The notes: generated by a model not told the origin, from the sequence alone. A stretch of DNA of 64,000 nt from Mesorhizobium japonicum MAFF 303099 (GCF_000009625.1 NC_002678.2:1178001-1242000); one strand, 5' to 3'; counted from the first letter of the stretch, positions 55,301-63,592 are shown. Program-made: numbers and translations.

Positions 55301-56377
55301 GGTCGGCTTCGGCAGTGCCAGCAGCGCCTGCTCCAGCCCGGCAATGCGCTGGTCGAGCGTCAGGCCGGCGCCGGCCTCTGCGCCCACCGCCTCGTCGAAC
55401 TGCACCTGCGCGCCATTGGCCTCGATGGCGAAGTTCGGCTTCTGGCCGAGATCGACAGAAGCCTTGCCATCGGCGGTGTAGGGATTGTCCAGCGGCCCGG
55501 TCTCGAAGCGGAATTCGTCGACGCCAAGCTTCTGGTGGTCGAGCGAGAACTTGCCGTTCAGGCGAAAGCCGGGATCAGGCTTGCCGGCGCTGACCTTCAC
55601 CGTCTCGCCATCGGTGCCGCGCAATTGAGCTGAATTCTTATCGGCGCCGGAGATCTTGAACTGGCCGGAATAGACGGCAGCACCTTTGACGATGCCGGCA
55701 TTGCCGTCGGTTTCGATGACCAGCGGATAGGCGTCGGGATCGGCCTTCAGCCGCAGCCGCATCTGGCCATTGCCTTCGGCCTTGCCGGTCGATGCCGCGA
55801 CCGTGGTGCGCAATCCGTCGAGCCGCAACGTGCCATCCAGGCGCCACGGGCCGGCCAGCGACTTGGCCGAAATGGTCGAATTGATCTCGGAGAAGATATG
55901 GCTGCGTCCGCCGGCGGCGTGGCGCAGTTCGATCTGCCCCTCCGTCACCGTCAGCTTCTCGATCGAGATCTGGTTGAGGTCGAAGGGCGAGGACGGCCGC
56001 ATAGCCCAGTCGACGGTGCCGTCATTGGCAATATCGATGGTCGCCTTCGGATGCACCAGCCGCATGTCGAAGATCAGCACCTCTCCGCGCAGGAAGGGCG
56101 CCAGTTCCGCATCCATCGAAAACGTCTCGACGGTCATGGCCGGCTGGCCATTGGGGCCACCGGCCACGGCAACGTTGGAGAAGGTCACCGAGGGAAATGG
56201 CAGCAGCCTTGCCGTGGCGTCGCCCTGCACGGTCACCTTGCGGCCAAGGATGGCGCTTGCCTCGCGCTCGAACTCGGCGCGGTAGCCGGTCCAGTCCACA
56301 AAGTACGGGACCACCAGCGCCGCGCACAGCACCAGCACGAACAGGCCACCGAAGATCACGAACAGGCGTGCGAGCAT
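52352..56377 (-). CDS. AsmA-family envelope protein with TolA-like C-terminal tail
   Basis: A 1341-aa protein of the AsmA superfamily (bridge-like lipid transfer or envelope biogenesis proteins). One N-terminal membrane helix (LFVIFGGLFVLVLCAALVVPYFV) is followed by the AsmA opening YRAEFEREASAILGRKVTVQGDATARLLPFPSVTFSNVAV. Long beta-rich repeats cover about 50-1130, and the usual C-terminal AsmA motif is near 1020-1100. From about residue 1140 there is a long charged helix with Lys-Ala-Glu-Ala repeats (about 1190-1290), which recalls TolA, and then a Pro-rich end. The tail is unusual for the family. The gene stands alone. Confidence 0.85.
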   Translation of the reverse strand: MLARLFVIFGGLFVLVLCAALVVPYFVDWTGYRAEFEREASAILGRKVTVQGDATARLLPFPSVTFSNVAVAGGPNGQPAMTVETFSMDAELAPFLRGEVLIFDMRLVHPKATIDIANDGTVDWAMRPSSPFDLNQISIEKLTVTEGQIELRHAAGGRSHIFSEINSTISAKSLAGPWRLDGTLRLDGLRTTVAASTGKAEGNGQMRLRLKADPDAYPLVIETDGNAGIVKGAAVYSGQFKISGADKNSAQLRGTDGETVKVSAGKPDPGFRLNGKFSLDHQKLGVDEFRFETGPLDNPYTADGKASVDLGQKPNFAIEANGAQVQFDEAVGAEAGAGLTLDQRIAGLEQALLALPKPTIPGTVEVKLPAVVAGDTTVRDVHLSAEPAEGGWAVKSLAATLPGRTTLEADGMLSVEGHFGFSGSLLLAVAQPSGFAAWLSKDVDEAIRRLPAAGFKAKVDLTEKRQAFSDLELILGKAKFSGRIDSSQPDEARPAVLMRLEGGELDVDGLAAFASIFVSDKGANRFADRDLDFQIKAGPVSAGGLTADTVDTALRLRDGLLEVDRLSVGGLAGASISATGRIKDFPASPTGKLDASVVAVDLKPLIDVAAQHYPDNAVLKGLASRAAAYPDLFQDARVDLVASAADNGDGTTGLAVSGQGKAGGSAFSASLSGKGAPDKLLEAPVTLTFNAKNPDATALLALYGLPALPLGMLGEATTDIQAKGTLGGGLATTFSLAGNDFKASFEGTVADTPQGPTAKGKINLDAADIEPWLMTSGIGLPGMGAGMSTSLSAQSDYGNGLLVLNNVSGAINEAAVSGDVNIDVKDGVPHLAGALALDELDLDPMAVALFGDSAFLADKNAADKSASDKSGAWPAAPFSQKSSLPFTADLDLTTAALAAGPLATAYDAAFSLKLDQEGIRVSDLKAKLLGGALTGLFELKNNEGTGLFSGQMKLAGADLANVLPDAGIGGVGDFSTTLSTSGKSVDAMIAALSGSGTAALKGLQVAGVNPDAFSALLAKADAIGRDIDAAKTADFAPGIAADGNFPAGNADIAFTIAGGTLRAPPISLENPAATLSADVTADLNTSTVSAKGAITYRPGDEALVGSEPAVNFIAQGPFGALKRQFDSEPLAQFLTQRALEKEQQRVEAMQAALLEKQRLRREVRYYAALQDARDKAAEELRQQEEAARLKAEADAKAKAEAEAQAQAEAEAKAQAEAEAKAKADAEAKAEAEAKAKADAEAKAKADAEAKAKADADAKAAAEQQAADEVAKAQAEQERQKAEEAMRIASQEKARLEAERRAAEQAPRVEPAPLPQANDNPPPPAKPKSNPFTIDNLLKSLQ
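52560..52810 (-). repeat. Imperfect tandem repeats coding an Ala/Lys/Glu/Asp helix
   Basis: Short imperfect repeats (units of about 18-24 bases around GCCTTGGCATCGGCTTTC on the plus strand) code KAKADAEAKA-type units in the AsmA-like tail. Such tracts change length by slippage. Confidence 0.8.
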
Positions 56378-56510
56378 CAGCTCCGAACAGGTTGATTGAA
56401 ATTCTGCCGCACTCTACCTGCATCCGCGTGTCGATAAAGAGGCAATTCATCCAGTATTGCGTCATCCCGGGCGATCTGAAACAAATCCGGCAAAAGCGGA
56501 GATTTTTCAG

Positions 56511-57497
56511 ATGTCAGGCAAGAACTGGGACCGCGTGCCGATCGACGCGCAGAGCGTCGATGCGCCGCTTTCGCAATCGGCGATTTTTCTTGTCGTCACC
56601 GTCGCCGGCGAACAACCGGCCCTTGCCAAGGTTTGTTCCGTGCTCGGCGAGCTTGATGATCTGGTCAAGACTGTCGGCTTTCGCGACCTTGGCGGCCGCC
56701 TGTCGTGCATTGCCGGCATCGGCCGCGACCTCTGGGATCGCCTCAGCCCCGGCCGGCGGCCGCTGGAACTGAAACCGTTCGCGCCGATCAAAGGCGCGGT
56801 CCATTCGGCGCCATCGACGCCGGGCGACCTTCTCTTCCACATCCGGGCCGAACGATCAGACATGTGCTTCGAGTTCGAGCGTATCCTGCTCGACCGGTTT
56901 GGCCCTGATGTGAACGTCGTCGACGAAGTGACGGGCTTTCGCTATTTCGACGCCCGCGACCTGCTCGGCTTCATCGACGGCACCGCTAACCCGACCGGCC
57001 TCGACCTGCCGGCCTCGGCGCTGGTCGGCGACGAGGATGGCGACTTTGCCGGCGGCTCCTATGTCGTCGTCCAGAAATATCTGCACGACATGCAGGCCTG
57101 GGCGCGCATTCCAACGCCCGAGCAGGAGGCTATCATCGGCCGCACCAAGATCGACAACATCGAAATCGATGATGACGACGCGCCGCGCAAATCGCACAAG
57201 TCGCTGGCCACCATCGAGGATGCCGACGGCAACGAATACGACATATTGCGCGACAACATGCCGTTCGGCAGGCCCGGGCAGAATGAGTTCGGCACCTACT
57301 TCATCGGCTATTCCAGGTATCTCTGGGTCACCGAAAAGATGCTGCAGCGCATGTATGTCGGCGATCCGCCGGGCGCCTACGACCGCCTGCTCGATGTCTC
57401 GACACCGCAGACCGGCACGACATTCTTCGCGCCAACCCGCCCAATGCTGCAGGCCCTTGTCGAGGGCGTGCAGCAGCAGCTTCCCGCAGCACGGTAA
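56511..57497 (+). CDS. DyP-type heme peroxidase (class B, YfeX-like)
   Basis: A 328-aa peroxidase. The DyP mark is GFIDGTANP at residues 153-161 with catalytic Asp156; the proximal heme ligand is His229 (RKSHKSLATI) and the distal Arg is Arg247 (ILRDNMPFG). These match class B enzymes such as YfeX, which oxidise dyes, porphyrinogens or lignin-like phenolics with H2O2 and are often loaded into encapsulins. There is no encapsulin gene beside it and no signal peptide. The start at ATG 56511 is preferred to 56457. Confidence 0.93.
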   Translation: MSGKNWDRVPIDAQSVDAPLSQSAIFLVVTVAGEQPALAKVCSVLGELDDLVKTVGFRDLGGRLSCIAGIGRDLWDRLSPGRRPLELKPFAPIKGAVHSAPSTPGDLLFHIRAERSDMCFEFERILLDRFGPDVNVVDEVTGFRYFDARDLLGFIDGTANPTGLDLPASALVGDEDGDFAGGSYVVVQKYLHDMQAWARIPTPEQEAIIGRTKIDNIEIDDDDAPRKSHKSLATIEDADGNEYDILRDNMPFGRPGQNEFGTYFIGYSRYLWVTEKMLQRMYVGDPPGAYDRLLDVSTPQTGTTFFAPTRPMLQALVEGVQQQLPAAR

Positions 57498-57527
57498 AGC
57501 GGCTGCCGACAGCCCTTATCGCAGGGA

Positions 57528-58049
57528 TCAGCGTGCGTCGCGCTTGGCTTGCGCCACCTTGCCCGCCTTGCGCTGCCGGCCGAGTTCCGCCGGCCGCACC
57601 AGCTTCGGCGCCCGCTCGTTGGTCACGGCCCGCATGCCCTTGTGAGCCGTGCGTGAATTGTGTGCGGGACCGTCCGCCGGCGCACTTTGCTTCATGGCCA
57701 GCGCCTTGCGTGCATTCCCGACCAGCGAAATGCGAGCCGCCAGCTGGCGTCGCCGTTCGGCCTCGCCATTCAGCCGCCGCATCGCCATGGCCAGCACCGC
57801 CAGTTTCACCTGCGAACCACTATCGGCCTTTGAGGCGGCAGCCCGTTTCGGCGCGCCCTTGCCGCGTATTTCACGCCGGCGGCGGTGTGCTTCGGTCTGC
57901 GCCTTGTCGCGCCGCTCGCGCAGCAGCTTGACCAAGCCGGAAAGGTCGGCATCGGAAAGCTCCTGCACCGCCGGATGGTGTGATCTCTCCACCAGTTCCT
58001 TTTCGTCGGCGCTCAGCGCGCGGGCTTCTTCCTTGCGTGAAATGGCCAT
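57528..58049 (-). CDS. Basic hypothetical protein
   Basis: A 173-aa protein with a very high Arg/Lys/Ala content: a helical N-terminus (ADEKELVERSHHPAVQELSDADLSGLVKLLRERRDKA) and a basic C-terminus (PKLVRPAELGRQRKAGKVAQAKRDAR). It is not recognised. It begins with a good ribosome site (GGAGGAGAA). The composition suggests a nucleic-acid-binding or structural role, which is only inference. A palindrome lies 24 bases before its start. Confidence 0.65.
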   Translation of the reverse strand: MAISRKEEARALSADEKELVERSHHPAVQELSDADLSGLVKLLRERRDKAQTEAHRRRREIRGKGAPKRAAASKADSGSQVKLAVLAMAMRRLNGEAERRRQLAARISLVGNARKALAMKQSAPADGPAHNSRTAHKGMRAVTNERAPKLVRPAELGRQRKAGKVAQAKRDAR

Positions 58050-58072
58050 GACAGTTCTCCTCCGCTGGCAAC

Positions 58073-58088
58073 GCCTGACTTGTCAGGC
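58073..58088. promoter_or_regulatory. Palindrome upstream of the basic hypothetical gene
   Basis: GCCTGAC-TT-GTCAGGC, a perfect 16-base inverted repeat, lies 24 bases before the ATG at 58049. It may be an operator or a 5' hairpin in the message. Confidence 0.4.
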
Positions 58089-58210
58089 TTGCCGCGGAAG
58101 GAGCCTCGACCCGAATGGTGGCGCGGTCAAGACGAGCTATTGGTTGCGGCCTCAGCCGAAAAATTGTCTGCTGGCGATCCACGACAGTGGACTAACTCGG
58201 TAGCGATCAA

Positions 58211-58696
58211 ATGACTGGGAGATCGAAATTGGCGAAACGGCTGCCATATCGCGAGGGCTCGGTCTTTCGGATTCCCCTGCCCGATGGAGGCTTTGCGAGC
58301 GGAGTGGTGGCGAGAATGGCCCCGCGAGGACGAATACTTCTGGGCTACTTTTTCGGGCCGAAAATGTTTTCGGCGGATATAGCCGCGAGCGATCTTCTGC
58401 CGAGTGAAGCTGTTCTCGTCGGGCGATTTGGCGATCTACATCTCATAGACGGCAAGTGGGAGATCTTTGGAGAGATGGGCGGCTGGAACCGGGCCGATTG
58501 GCCTATCCCAGAATTCATCCATCACGACGCGCTACACATCTTGCCAGACACGATCGTCCGATATTCAGACGACGATATCGTCCTGGGAACCAGAGAACGG
58601 AGACCTGTGATCCCAACAGGCCTCGCTGAAGATGGACTGATGGGTGCGGAGTTTGTCGAAATCAGTTTGAGCGAGCTACTGGCGGACAGACCGTAA
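58211..58696 (+). CDS. Imm26-like immunity protein (orphan)
   Basis: A 161-aa protein opening KRLPYREGSVFRIPLPDGGFASGVVARM and continuing ILLGYFFGP, which matches the Imm26 family of polymorphic-toxin immunity proteins. Its base composition and codon use are visibly more A/T-rich than the flanking genes (for example AGA, ATA and CTA codons), a sign of recent transfer. No toxin gene or secretion gene is adjacent, so it looks like an orphan that could neutralise toxins from neighbours. The function here is inferred from family only. Confidence 0.65.
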   Translation: MTGRSKLAKRLPYREGSVFRIPLPDGGFASGVVARMAPRGRILLGYFFGPKMFSADIAASDLLPSEAVLVGRFGDLHLIDGKWEIFGEMGGWNRADWPIPEFIHHDALHILPDTIVRYSDDDIVLGTRERRPVIPTGLAEDGLMGAEFVEISLSELLADRP

Positions 58697-58730
58697 ATGC
58701 GGGTAGTTGGCTTGCGCACCTGCCAATTTT

Positions 58731-60161
58731 CTAACCTCGACCGATCCACCCCACAGCCGGCAATATCTTGCCGGGATTCATGATGTTTTGCGGGTCGAGC
58801 GCCTGCTTGATGGAACGCATGATATCGACACCGTGGCCGAGTTCGGGCCGCAGGAAGCCGATCTTGCCCTGGCCGATGCCATGCTCGCCGGTGCAGGTGC
58901 CGTCCATGGCGATCGCCCGCAGGTTGAGCCGCGCGACGAATTTCTCCGACAGCGCGATCTCCTTGGGGTCGTTGACATCCATCAGCACCAGCACGTGGAA
59001 ATTGCCGTCGCCGGCATGGCCGACGATCGGCGCGATCAAGCCCATTTCGGCGATATCGGCCTCGGTCTCGGTGACGCATTCGGCAAAGCGCGAGATCGGC
59101 ACGCAGACATCGGTCGACAGGCCCTTGGCGCCCGGCCGCAGCGTCAGCGAGGCCCAGTAGGCATCGTGCCTGGCCTTCCACAGTTTGGTGCGTTCCTCGG
59201 CGACGCTGGTCCACAGGAACGGCCCGCCGCCATTTTCCTCGGCAATCATGCCAAAGGTCTCGGCCTGTTCGGCCACGCCGGCATCGCTGCCGTGGAACTC
59301 GACGAACAGGCACGGGCTCTCGGGATAATCGAGCTTGGAATAATTCTTCATCGCCCGCATCTGCAGCGCGTTGACCAGCTCGATGCGCGCCACCGGAATG
59401 CCCATCTGGATCGTCGCGATGACGGCGTTGCAGGCCGCCTCGACACTTGGAAACGGGCAGACGCCGCCCGAGATCGCCTGCGGAATGCCTTGCAGCTTCA
59501 GCGTCAGCGAGGTGATGATGCCGAGCGTGCCTTCCGAGCCGACCAGCAGCCGCGTCAGATCGTAGCCGGCCGAGCTCTTTTTCGCCCGCTTGCCGGTCGT
59601 CACTGTCTCGCCGTCGGCCATGACGGCCGTCAGCGACAGCACGTTCTCGCGCATGGTGCCGTAGCGCACCGCATTGGTGCCGGACGCCCGCGTCGCCGCC
59701 ATGCCGCCGAGCGAGGCATTGGCGCCAGGATCGATCGGGAAGAACAGGCCGGTGTCGCGCAGATGACGGTTCAGGTCCTCGCGCGTCACGCCGGGTTCGA
59801 CCGTGCAGTCGAGATCCTGCGGATTGACCGCAAGGATGCGGTTCATGCGCGATGTATCGACCGAGATGCCGCCGCCGGGCGCGTTGGTGTGGCCTTCCAG
59901 CGAGGAGCCGACGCCAAAGGCGATCACCGGCACGCGATGCGCGGCGCAGGCGCGCACGATCTCCTGCACCTCGGCGGTCGTCTCGGGGAAAGCGACACCA
60001 TCTGGCGCCTGGGTCGGTATATAGGTGGTGGTGTGCGCATGCTGGGCGCGGATCGCCTGGCCGGTCTGAAAGCGCTCGCCCAGCTGCTGCTTGAGGATGC
60101 CGAGCACCGCCGCGATGCCTTCCTCATTGCGTTCGACCGGATTGAGGTCGCTCAGAGCCAT
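58731..60161 (-). CDS. FAD-linked oxidase, D-lactate dehydrogenase (cytochrome)/glycolate oxidase GlcD type
   Basis: A 476-aa flavoprotein. The FAD_binding_4 (PCMH) domain is at about 55-235: VIAFGVGSSLEGHTNAPGGG, NASLGGMAATRASGTNAVRYGTM, and LLVGSEGTLGIITSLTLKL. The cap domain ends with GHAGDGNFHVLVLMD and CTGEHGIGQGKIGFL, both typical of D-2-hydroxyacid dehydrogenases that pass electrons to cytochrome c or quinone. The ATG at 60161 with GAGGAATTC before it fixes the start; the frame to 60686 lies antisense to the thioesterase gene and is not used. The substrate, D-lactate or another 2-hydroxyacid, is not settled. Confidence 0.9.
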   Translation of the reverse strand: MALSDLNPVERNEEGIAAVLGILKQQLGERFQTGQAIRAQHAHTTTYIPTQAPDGVAFPETTAEVQEIVRACAAHRVPVIAFGVGSSLEGHTNAPGGGISVDTSRMNRILAVNPQDLDCTVEPGVTREDLNRHLRDTGLFFPIDPGANASLGGMAATRASGTNAVRYGTMRENVLSLTAVMADGETVTTGKRAKKSSAGYDLTRLLVGSEGTLGIITSLTLKLQGIPQAISGGVCPFPSVEAACNAVIATIQMGIPVARIELVNALQMRAMKNYSKLDYPESPCLFVEFHGSDAGVAEQAETFGMIAEENGGGPFLWTSVAEERTKLWKARHDAYWASLTLRPGAKGLSTDVCVPISRFAECVTETEADIAEMGLIAPIVGHAGDGNFHVLVLMDVNDPKEIALSEKFVARLNLRAIAMDGTCTGEHGIGQGKIGFLRPELGHGVDIMRSIKQALDPQNIMNPGKILPAVGWIGRG

Positions 60162-60263
60162 GAATTCCTCCGCGAATGGACCAGCGTCCACGCTTGTTAT
60201 GCGATTATGGATGCGTAGTCTCACCCACCAGGCCGTGTCCAGCACCAGAACAAGGAAGTTTCC

Positions 60264-60743
60264 ATGTCCATCCCCGCCCCCTTCGTCTCCAAGCCCATGG
60301 ACATCGAGAAGGACTGGATCGACTACAACGGCCATCTCAACATGGCCTATTACAACGTGCTGTTCGACCGCTGCTCGGACGAGGCCTTCGAGGCGATGGG
60401 CATGGGGCTGGACTATGTGAAACAGCGCCGTCTCACCATCTACACCGCCGAAGTCCATGTCTGCTACGTCCAGGAACTGCATCTGGACCACAAGGTCCAG
60501 GTGTCCTTCCAGCTCATCGACCATGACGAGAAGCGGCTCAGGGCCTACCAGGAAATCCGCCATATCGACGGCTGGCTCGCCGCCACCTCCGAGACGCTGT
60601 CGCTGCATGTCGACATGTCGGGGCCGAAGGTCGCGCCCTTCCCCGCCGATGTGATGGCCAAGGTCGAAGCCATGCGCGCCGCCCATTCAGTGCTGCCGAT
60701 GCCCGAGCGGGCCGGCCGTTCGATCGGTATCAAACGCAAATAG
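60264..60743 (+). CDS. Hotdog-fold thioesterase
   Basis: A 159-aa protein with the 4HBT hotdog pattern: IDYNGHLNMAYYNVLFDRCSDEAF at about residues 19-42, in which the Asn-Gly-His-Leu-Asn core includes catalytic positions, then YTAEVHVCYVQELHLDHKVQV. It should hydrolyse an acyl-CoA; betainyl-CoA or carnitine-related thioesters are candidates as similar proteins sit in carnitine operons, but this is not decided here. It is divergent from the FAD oxidase gene with 102 bases between. Confidence 0.82.
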   Translation: MSIPAPFVSKPMDIEKDWIDYNGHLNMAYYNVLFDRCSDEAFEAMGMGLDYVKQRRLTIYTAEVHVCYVQELHLDHKVQVSFQLIDHDEKRLRAYQEIRHIDGWLAATSETLSLHVDMSGPKVAPFPADVMAKVEAMRAAHSVLPMPERAGRSIGIKRK

Positions 60744-60988
60744 GGCGAAGCCGACACCGCTCCGAACAGAGTGACGGGACCTCAAAGCCACACCGGCAAG
60801 CCAAAATCGCGGAACCCTCAAATCGGCCGGCGCCAGTGCTTGATGCCGCCCGGCACCCGCATTAACCTTACCGAGGTTTTAACGGGAACAAGCCAATTGA
60901 GCCGTTGAACGACTCAGCGGAGCGGTCGAAAACGTCCGCACTGGGTTGTTTTACGGACGGCGGGGCGAAGCCGGTTCGAGGGACGTGC

Positions 60989-61186
60989 ATGAAAACCGAC
61001 ATCAAGATCGAGGTGGACAGGCTGGCCGCTGATCCGCGCATCACGGACTATGATTTCTGGCGTTCGCTCAAGAACGTCGACAACGAGATCTTCCACATCG
61101 CCAACAACAACGAGCCGATCCCGTTCGACATGATCCGCTGGCGCAGCATCTTGAAGCGCGCCCGCCTGAAGCGCGGCCACGCGTAG
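60989..61186 (+). CDS. Small conserved-looking hypothetical protein
   Basis: A 65-aa protein, MKTDIKIEVDRLAADPRITD followed by DFWRSLKNVDNEIFHIANN and IPFDMIRWRSILKRARLKRG. It has balanced codon use and an ordered hydrophobic pattern, so it is likely real. It is not recognised. The ribosome site is GGGACG-like and weak. The 245-base region before it holds an AT-rich promoter-like segment and no other gene. Confidence 0.55.
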   Translation: MKTDIKIEVDRLAADPRITDYDFWRSLKNVDNEIFHIANNNEPIPFDMIRWRSILKRARLKRGHA

Positions 61187-61223
61187 CCTGGCGAAACGGC
61201 TCGCGAAGATCAAATCACGCAGT

Positions 61224-61703
61224 TCACGGCGACCGCTTCACCGCCGCCAGCGGCGAGCGCGCCACCACCGGTGACGACTGGATGATGGCCGTATTCGTCA
61301 TCGCATAGGGAATGATCCGGTCGATTACCCGTTCGAGTTCGGCTACCGAGCCGACATGCGCGAGCGCGATGAAGCAATCCTCGCCGGTCACGCGGTCGCA
61401 TTGCGCGATCTCAGGCGTTTCGCGGATGATCTCGGCCACCACGGACAATTGCCCAGGCACCGGCCGGATGCGCAGCCATGCCGACAGCTTCAGGCCCAGC
61501 GCGGCGGGGTTGATCTTGACGCAATAGGCCTCGATCACGCCGTTTTCCTGCAGCCGCTTGATGCGCTCGGCAACACTCGGCGCCGACAGGCCGACCGAAC
61601 GCGCCAGCTCCGCCGTGCTGGCGCGCGCATCCTTTTGCAGCAGGCGCAGGATCTTCATGTCGGCCGCGTCGAGATCGATATTTTCAGTTCGAAGGCGTTT
61701 CAC
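61224..61703 (-). CDS. Lrp/AsnC-family regulator
   Basis: A 159-aa feast/famine regulator. The AsnC helix-turn-helix reads LDAADMKILRLLQKDARASTAELARSVGLSAPSVAERIKRLQENGVIEAY, followed by a RAM/ACT ligand domain (GLKLSAWLRIRPVPGQL... VTGEDCFIALAHVGSVAELERVIDRI). It starts at GTG 61703, preceded by AAGGCAAGGA. It is divergent from an EamA-type exporter gene 89 bases away and likely controls it in response to an amino acid. Confidence 0.9.
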   Translation of the reverse strand: MKRLRTENIDLDAADMKILRLLQKDARASTAELARSVGLSAPSVAERIKRLQENGVIEAYCVKINPAALGLKLSAWLRIRPVPGQLSVVAEIIRETPEIAQCDRVTGEDCFIALAHVGSVAELERVIDRIIPYAMTNTAIIQSSPVVARSPLAAVKRSP

Positions 61704-61792
61704 GGATAAATCCTTGCCTTTGGAAATGAGATTGCGAGAGAGGCCGGCCATTCGCCATATAAAGTGGAAAAACTGCCTGCGATACTGATCCG

Positions 61793-62689
61793 ATGAACGA
61801 TCAGACGCAAGCACCCGCTGCCCGCCCTGCCGCCCTCGACAGCCTGGCGACAAGACTGCCGCCGCATGTCTGGTTCGGCGTCAGCGCCGTCTTCCACTAT
61901 CTCGGCCCGGCCTTCGCCGTGCTGCTTTTCCCTCATGTCGGCGTGCTCGGCATGGCGTGGCTGCGCATCGCCACCGCGGCACTGATCTTCGCGCCGCTGA
62001 CGCGCCCCTGGCGAAGCTTCGCCCGCGCCGATCCCCCGACGCGGCTGCTGTTGCTGGCCTTCGGCGCCTGCCTGGCGGTGATGAACTGCTCCTTCTACCT
62101 GGCGCTCGACCGCTTGCCGATCTCGTTGGTGGCGGCAATCGAATTCGTCGGCACCATCGGCGTCGCGCTGATCGGCCTCAGGAGCGCCCGCAACCTCGTT
62201 GCCCTTGCCGTGGCCGTCACCGGCACCTTGCTGTTGATCGACGTCAAATGGTCCAGCGATCCCGTCGGCCTGTTCTGGGCCTTCCTCAACGGCGCGCTCT
62301 TCGTCGGCTACATCGTGCTCGGCCACCGTGTCGCCCGTTCGGGCGCCGGCGACGGCATTGCGGGCCTCGGTGCCGCCATGGCGGTGGCATTCATCGTCGT
62401 GCTGCCTATCGGCTTCAGCGACGCGCTGCCGGCGTTCTTCTCGCCGCCACTGCTCATCGCCGCCATCGGCGTCGGCATCTGCTCCTCGGTCATTCCCTAT
62501 ATCTGCGACCAGCTTGCCATGTCGCGATTGCCGCGCTCGAGTTTCGCGCTGATGCTGTCGCTGCTGCCGGTCACCGCGACGCTGATCGGCGTCATCGTGC
62601 TGCACCAGATTCCAAGCCTCGGCGATTGCCTGGGGATCGCACTGGTCGTCGCCGGCGTTGCCTTCCACAAGCCGGCGAGCACCGATTAG
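61793..62689 (+). CDS. EamA/RhtA-type amino-acid exporter
   Basis: A 298-aa inner-membrane protein with about ten hydrophobic segments in two EamA repeats. The segments FHYLGPAFAVLLFPHVGVLGMAWLRIATAAL, YLALDRLPISLVAAIEFVGTIGVAL and MLSLLPVTATLIGVIVLHQIPS are like RhtA (homoserine and threonine exporter). It is divergent from an Lrp regulator, a common arrangement for amino-acid export. The substrate is inferred only. Confidence 0.88.
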   Translation: MNDQTQAPAARPAALDSLATRLPPHVWFGVSAVFHYLGPAFAVLLFPHVGVLGMAWLRIATAALIFAPLTRPWRSFARADPPTRLLLLAFGACLAVMNCSFYLALDRLPISLVAAIEFVGTIGVALIGLRSARNLVALAVAVTGTLLLIDVKWSSDPVGLFWAFLNGALFVGYIVLGHRVARSGAGDGIAGLGAAMAVAFIVVLPIGFSDALPAFFSPPLLIAAIGVGICSSVIPYICDQLAMSRLPRSSFALMLSLLPVTATLIGVIVLHQIPSLGDCLGIALVVAGVAFHKPASTD

Positions 62690-62698
62690 GCAAACCGC

Positions 62699-63592
62699 CT
62701 ACGCCAGCTTCTGCTTCAGGAAAGCGATCGTCCTGCCCCAGGCGAGATCGGCCGCCTTCTTGTCGTAGCGGGCCGCCGACGTATCATTGTTGAAGGCATG
62801 GTTGGCGCCTTCATAGACATAGACCGTGTATTCGACATGCGCGGCATCGAGCGCTTTCTTGAAGGCATCGATGCCGGCATTAGTGCGATCGTCCAGCCCG
62901 GCATAGTGCAGCAGCAGTGCCGCCTTGATCTTCGCCGCGTCGGCGGCATTCGGCTGCATGCCGTAATAGGCGACGCTGGCAGCGAGGTCGGGCGCGTTGA
63001 CAGCCAGCATGTTGGCGGTGCCGCCGCCCCAGCAGAAGCCGATGGCGCCGACCTTGCCGTTGCCGTCCTTGTCACCTTTCAGGAAAGCGACGGTCGCCAC
63101 GGCGTTGGCGACGGTCTGCGCCGGATCGAGTTTGGTGAACATGTCGCGCGCCTTGTCCTCGTCATCAGGCGTGCCGCCAAGCGGCGACAGGAAATCCGGC
63201 GCCAGCGCCACGAATCCCTCCAGCGCCACGCGCCGGGCGACGTCGCGTATATGCGGGTTGAGCCCCCGGTTTTCGTGGATGACGATGACGGTGCCGAGCT
63301 TGCCGGCCTGGTTCGCCGGCCTAACCAGATAGCCCTTCATCTCGCCGCCACTGCCGGGATAGCTGATGTCCTCGCCTTTCACGCGGGCATCGTTTTCGGC
63401 AACGATCGCCGCCTGGGCGGAATTCGCCGCCAGCATCGGCGCGATCGCGGCCGCCGCGGCACCCGATCCGGCAAGCCTGGTCAGCTGTTCCATGAATCGG
63501 CGGCGATCGAGCGTCAGATGCGTGTATTCGTCATAGGCATCGATCATCGCCTGCGTGATGACAGGTTTGTCAGCAATGGGGGATCTGGTCAC
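62699..63592 (-). CDS. Dienelactone hydrolase-family protein, exported
   Basis: A 297-aa alpha/beta hydrolase. An N-terminal twin-arginine-like segment (DRRRFMEQLTRLAGSGAAAAAIAPMLA) suggests Tat export. The mature part has the DLH triad: Cys in IGFCWGGGTAN, Asp in HYAGLDDRTN, and His in YEGANHAFNND. DLH enzymes open dienelactones in aromatic breakdown, but many relatives have other ester or lactone substrates. The start at GTG 63592 is supported by GGAG eight bases upstream. Confidence 0.88.
   Translation of the reverse strand: MTRSPIADKPVITQAMIDAYDEYTHLTLDRRRFMEQLTRLAGSGAAAAAIAPMLAANSAQAAIVAENDARVKGEDISYPGSGGEMKGYLVRPANQAGKLGTVIVIHENRGLNPHIRDVARRVALEGFVALAPDFLSPLGGTPDDEDKARDMFTKLDPAQTVANAVATVAFLKGDKDGNGKVGAIGFCWGGGTANMLAVNAPDLAASVAYYGMQPNAADAAKIKAALLLHYAGLDDRTNAGIDAFKKALDAAHVEYTVYVYEGANHAFNNDTSAARYDKKAADLAWGRTIAFLKQKLA

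Noticed and set aside
54116..55633. A 505-codon frame antisense to the AsmA-like gene
   Set aside because: Composition is typical of a shadow frame; the minus strand has continuous AsmA homology and a signal anchor.
60845..60900. TTAA-containing stretch that could be a CtrA site
   Set aside because: The two TTAA elements are 13 bases apart rather than the seven expected, so the CtrA pattern is not met.
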